Part shown: positions 60,295 through 64,000 of the stretch, piece after piece
How positions within the stretch are numbered: position 1 is the stretch's first letter
How the letters are laid out: each line of letters begins with the position of its first letter
Assembly (NCBI GenBank): GCA_024036415.1
Contig: JAMWET010001661.1
Coordinates: 2,066,001-2,130,000 of the forward strand
Source of the DNA: Prochilodus magdalenae
Lineage: Eukaryota > Chordata > Actinopteri > Characiformes > Prochilodontidae
Direction: 5' to 3'
Length of the DNA stretch: 64,000 nucleotides
Program-made: the position numbers and the translations under genes
The notes under the pieces: model-generated
Databases searched by the model: none
The model's input: the letters and a program-made list of their open reading frames with translations, nothing else
Told to the model about the DNA's origin: nothing

Positions 60295-60906
60295 CAGGGG
60301 TTGGACAATGAAACTGAAACACCTGTCATTTTGTGTGGGAGGTCTCATGGCTAAATTGGACCAGCCTGGTGGCCAGTAAGAGCAGAGTGTGAAGGTTCAG
60401 TTAGCAGGTAAGAGCACAGTTCTGCTCAAAATATTGCAATGCACACAACATCATGGCTAAATTGGACCAGCACATTGCACCAGTAAGAGCAGAGTGTGAA
60501 GGTTCAGTTAGCAGGTAAGAGCACAGTTCTGCTCAAAATATTGCAATGCACACAACATTATGGGTGACATACCAGAGTTCAAAAGAGGACACATTGTTGG
60601 TGCACGTCTTGCTGCCGCATCTGTGACCAAGACAGCAAGTCTTTGTGATGTATCAAGAGCCACGGTATCCAGGGTAATGTCAGCATACCACCAAAAAGGA
60701 CGAACCTCCACCAGCATCACGTAGTGACCTGGCCACTATCCTGCAAGAAGAAAGGCTTAAAATCCCTCTGACCACTGTGCAGGACTTGTATATGTCATTC
60801 CCAAGACGAACTGACGCTGTATTGGCCGCAAAAGGTCGCCCTACACCATACTAATAAATGGTTGTGGTCTAAAACCAGGTGTTTTAGTTTCATTGTCCAA
60901 CCCCTG
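60295..60906 (+). mobile_element. Tc1-like deletion derivative, 612 bp
   Basis: It has the same ends as the element at 57196 (CAGGGGTTGGACAATGAAAC, inverted at the right) and TA duplications at 60293-60294 and 60907-60908. The 5' untranslated part is tandemly duplicated with a 106-bp period (60346-60451 and 60452-60557), absent from the sister copy. The coding part keeps the helix-turn-helix start (60560-60724) and, out of frame with it, the C-terminus (TTVQDLYMSFPRRTDAV at about 60768-60818). The deletion breakpoints differ from the 57196 copy, so the two arose independently from a longer parent. Confidence 0.95.
60560..60724 (+). pseudogene. Truncated Tc1 transposase N-terminus, 54 codons
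   Basis: From the ATG at 60560 to the TAG at 60722-60724 the frame reads MGDIPEFKRGHIVGARLA, then SVTKTASLCDVSRATVSRVM and SAYHQKGRT. This is the first helix-turn-helix of the Tc1 DNA-binding region, with the recognition helix around VSRATVSRVM. The catalytic domain is deleted. In principle a product could still bind element ends, but nothing here shows expression. Confidence 0.75.
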
Positions 60907-60909
60907 TAG

Positions 60910-61945
60910 GTTCATGTAAAAAAGTTTTGTATTTGCAGCCGTTTAAGAACCTTATATTATCTAATGGACAGCTGCTGAGCTCAAATGATGCATAAAACTA
61001 AAAGTCCCAAAACTGACCTTTAAAAATCCTGGAAAAGTAACTCTAACACTTTTAGCTTACCTACAGTGAGTTTTTAAAGAGCTAGTTAGTTGACAGCAAA
61101 TGTGATACTAAACATAAGTTCTTTTAAAAGTTTCATTCCATTATACGTACAAATTATATTGAACTCTGTGTGGTACAGCTGTGATAATGTATATGTTACA
61201 TGGCTATGCTCCAAAATGGGGCTGGGTCAGTTCACCTAATGAAAACATCATAAAGAAGACTAAAACATTCAATTTGACTGGAAATTCACATTGTATGTAA
61301 CCAAATGACGTATGTGTCTTTGGTTTTGTTTTTTTGGTTAGGGGGCAGGGGGTTGGGGTTGGACCTTTTACATTTATAAGATGTGTGTGACCCACCAGCT
61401 GTCCTCACTACAAATCACACTTCAGATGAATGAGTTTAGCTACTTTAAGATCGCTCACTGCTGACGCAGTTTGTCTAATCTTCGTAGGACTTTGATCAAT
61501 TCAACAATCCAATTGGATGCTCTTCAGCAACAACATATGACCCACATTAAATCAAATTCCAAGCATGGGATAATGGGTATATAAAGCCCCTAAGATTTGG
61601 GGTGGGAAGCAGTGGAAGTGCTGTTTCCATTGGCGGATAATTGGGCTTGTTCAGATAATTAATGTGTAAATTTGTTCATTTTTATGAAATAATTTGACAA
61701 AGCATAAAATGATCTGACAACAAAATACACTTTTAATTCTATAGTAAGTAGCCTAGAGAAGCTTCTTATAGAGCATACAACCTTTAAAACCTTTATTAAT
61801 AAGAGTAATAAATTATCTGTATGTTACTTCTCTATGTTACATAAACACGTTTCAAGCCAAGTCTTTAAATGTCTTCTGTGAGCACCACAGTGGGACACAT
61901 GGAGACATGAGTGGGTGGTGTATTCTGATGTTGGCGTAGAGTAAG
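60910..61945. other. Non-coding DNA, no gene seen
   Basis: AT-rich with a G-rich patch near 61340-61360. Nothing recognised. Confidence 0.4.
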
Positions 61946-61949
61946 AAGA

Positions 61950-62620
61950 TGTGGGGAACACAGCGCGTCAAACAAATGTCCTTTTATTGAAAATAGCAAC
62001 GCGTCCACTTCTTACTCATCCTGGCCATTGCGGAGCTAGCAGGCAGTTCACATATAAACACAAACCTCCACATGACAGGACGTGTTAATACAGGCACCAG
62101 CTTCCCCACAGCTCAGCTCAGAGTAGCACAACAAACACATGCTACACTTATTATGCTAACACCAGCTGTTTACATTATTAAAGTCTGCCTTACTGCCGGT
62201 CCAATGTCTTCCACAAGTGGTCATATTATCTGCATGTCCACAGACAGTAGCAGGTCGCCGCGTAACTCCTCCTTTACTTCAATACTGGGCGCTGCATTGG
62301 CAAGCTGACACTCAGCTTGAAGCATTACTCAAAGGCCACATACAGTTGTACCAGGCTGCCTGCAGGTTGGTCCTTGCTGTCATTTGCTGACCCTTTCAAC
62401 AAACTCACTGCTTTTCTCTGCCACGCTGCTCATGTCTTGGGTTTGATCCCTTCTGCCGGTTCACTGTTGGCCTCATGGTTGTATCTTTTCCCTCCAGTCT
62501 GCTAGGAGAGGATCCCACTTCTGACACCAATGTGGATGATGATGCACAATGCCTCAAACGAAATCTCTTTAAATGAACGTAAACTTTGGTTAACCAGTAG
62601 CAGTTATAACTTCCCATGTT
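61950..62620 (-). mobile_element. Decayed LTR-retrotransposon remnant
   Basis: A primer-binding site on the minus strand (62512-62529) is followed one base later by TGTGGATGATGATGCACAAT (62531 onward on the plus strand), the inner end of a 5' LTR. A related sequence starts at 61950 (TGTGGGGAACACAGCG). The two share the run CACA..GC.TCAAAC.AA with an AT-rich stretch after it, so they look like the two diverged LTR ends. The minus-strand AATAAAAGGAC at about 61980-61970 could be the polyadenylation signal. The internal part is a few hundred bases without a recognisable gag or pol. LTR outer limits were not determined, so the right coordinate is a minimum. Confidence 0.5.
62512..62529 (-). other. 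tRNA-Leu primer-binding site of LTR element
   Basis: The minus strand reads TGGTGTCAGAAGTGGGAT, complementary over 18 bases to the 3' end of vertebrate leucine tRNAs (ATCCCACTTCTGACA plus CCA), as recalled from tRNA sequences. Its position one base from a TG-starting LTR end supports it. Confidence 0.65.
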
Positions 62621-62624
62621 ACAA

Positions 62625-63000
62625 CTTGGAATAACTTTATTGTGATTATCTTCCTCATTCAGGCTATTGGAACAGTAATTTTAACTTCTATTTATTATTA
62701 TTTGTTTTACATTCACATATATGTTCCTGTTTTTTTTTTTTTTGGTTTATTTTTATGCATGTAAAGCACTGTTGCCATTTCTGATAAATCGTAAATAAAC
62801 ATTCATTGTTTCTTTGTATTTACAAAATGAGCATAATTTCTTATTTGGACTTTAGGAAATGCCTATAATGAATTAAGTATGTCGGCAATGTATTTTAGTC
62901 CTTCGTCCCTTGTATGATTGGATAAAATGATTTGTCTACATGTTTGTTCTAAGTGCACCACAGCAAAGGTTTATTTGGAACATTATGAATTATTCATTTT
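62625..63000. other. Non-coding DNA, no gene seen
   Basis: AT-rich, with a T run at about 62730-62742. It may include the rest of the right LTR, but no outer end was recognised. Confidence 0.35.
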
Positions 63001-63500
63001 CTGTGCCCCTGAAGGCCTTTCATATTGGGGATGTAGTCTCGGCCATTTTTGCCACATCTACATTCACTTTAGCTTCGGGTATGTGTCTGCTAATGCATCG
63101 TACGCAGTAAAATTAGTGTTTGATGCTGTAAAACGTTCAGCCGCTTGGCAGAAAGCGGTGATGTGGTGCGTCTGAATTGCGCGGATGCCCTTTGCTGTGC
63201 TGACTGATTCGGAAAGCAGCAATCACACCTCATTAAGGCCCTATTTCAGGGCGCAACATTAGCGCTAACGTTTCCATCTCTTTAGAAATGAGCTTTTGCG
63301 TGGCCCGCATCATCCGGACCCCAAGGTTAATCGTGCCGGTGGGGTCCCTGCGCTGTGCTGCGCTGTTTGGAGGCTGGTATTTGGATTCCTCTGCGATCAC
63401 AGTGTGCTGCATGTTATGCCTCCCTGCTCCATGGCGCGTTATGAGCAACCATGTCTGACTAACAGAAGCTGATATTAGACAAGAAAACACATACCACATT
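63000..63500. promoter_or_regulatory. Candidate conserved non-coding element
   Basis: A GC-richer unique block with CpG sites, the 10-bp palindrome TTAGCGCTAA at 63259-63268, and motifs such as CTCATTAAGGCCC and AAGGTTAATCGTGCC. A minus-strand open frame of 88 codons covers part of it without a recognisable domain. The texture resembles developmental enhancers; this is inference. Confidence 0.4.
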
Positions 63501-63504
63501 CCTG

Positions 63505-64000
63505 AAGAAGGCAGAAGTTCTCTCCATTTACTCCAGCATTAGCTAGGATCCTTTCATAGATTCATTGGTCATCTCCACCAAGACAAGACTGAAGATGCCA
63601 TTCTAAATCACTTGCATGAAAGACTGGCTGGTGTTGATGTGGTGTTAAGGTCATCCTAACGGTCTGTGTGCATGTAGTCCTGTGTGAAACACTGTTGAGG
63701 TGCTAGTGAACAAAAGGGGGGGATAAGAAGGGAGAGGCATGAACTCCCTCCTGTTAAAATGACTTACTCCTACTCTGATATCATAAGAACCACATAACGA
63801 GCGGACACCTGGGATACCATTGTAACATCCTGGCAACCTCCTTGAATACCATAGGAACACCTACCAACCAGTTTTACAAATGTATTTTTTATGCATGCGT
63901 CTTACATGACACTTGCAAAAGATTATTAACAATGTGCTTTGATTTGTTACAAAGTCATATGGTCTTAAAGATGCTCTATTTAAGATTTTTTAGTTTAAAA
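63505..64000. other. Non-coding DNA, no gene seen
   Basis: Mixed then AT-rich sequence up to the window edge. No gene recognised. Confidence 0.4.

Noticed and set aside
62430..62480. tRNA-derived SINE promoter (B-box-like GGTTTGATCCC)
   Set aside because: No A box at the right distance upstream. The nearby tRNA-like text at 62512-62529 is better explained as a primer-binding site.

Overview
The window looks like a gene-poor stretch of a teleost fish genome, probably an otophysan such as a characiform or catfish; the group is inferred from repeat style only. It is AT-rich and full of simple repeats and minisatellites. Its transposons are the usual fish mixture: Tc1/mariner, hAT, a piggyBac-like MITE, CR1/L2-type LINEs and LTR-element remnants. 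I found no intact host protein-coding gene, no convincing spliced exon chain, no rRNA or tRNA gene, no CRISPR array and no bacterial-style operon. Nearly all open frames fall in repeats or are short chance frames. The only coding sequences I can support belong to mobile elements, and almost all of those are broken.

Layout. 0-10 kb: AT-rich unique DNA, a degenerate pyrimidine-rich tandem repeat (1.2-1.7 kb), and an inverted minisatellite (6.7-7.9 kb). The left arm of that minisatellite holds a piggyBac-like MITE and the right arm holds a LINE 3' tail. 9.7-12.7 kb: a decayed hAT element containing a 405-bp solo LTR and a LINE 3' fragment. 13-18.5 kb: two related, internally deleted Tc1-like relics, several GC-richer unique islands, and (CTAT)n and (AT)n tracts. 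19-23.3 kb: LINE scraps and a truncated second MITE. 24.1-27.5 kb: a 3.4-kb complex minisatellite. 29.3-30.1 kb: an ACA-rich degenerate repeat. 31.3-32.2 kb: a 29-31-bp minisatellite whose relatives recur at 14.5, 36.1 and 43.9 kb in both orientations. 34 and 37.3 kb: two relics of one Tc1 family. 40-41.8 kb and 47-49.3 kb: two further split minisatellites.

44.6-46.2 kb: a full-length Tc1/mariner element with Sleeping-Beauty-like terminal architecture and a frameshifted DD34E transposase. 50.3-51.6 kb: a 5'-truncated LINE on the minus strand. 53.0-54.5 kb: a second LINE on the plus strand, with (TTCTC)n tracts on either side. 57.2 and 60.3 kb: two deletion derivatives of one Tc1 family with matching termini and TA target sites. 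One of them keeps an uninterrupted 57-codon frame that joins the transposase N-terminus to its C-terminus. 61.9-62.6 kb: a decayed LTR element on the minus strand with a recognisable tRNA-Leu primer-binding site.

Between the repeats are blocks of GC-richer, non-repetitive sequence (for example 15.2-15.6, 17.2-17.6, 39.4-39.6, 43.5-43.85, 59.5-59.7 and 63.0-63.5 kb). Their texture resembles vertebrate conserved non-coding elements, so the window could be a regulatory gene desert beside a developmental gene. That is inference and needs a cross-species alignment. I did not find a new multi-gene system. The least routine observations are the fused transposase micro-ORF, the minisatellite family dispersed in both orientations, and the nested inverted GATAAA array.
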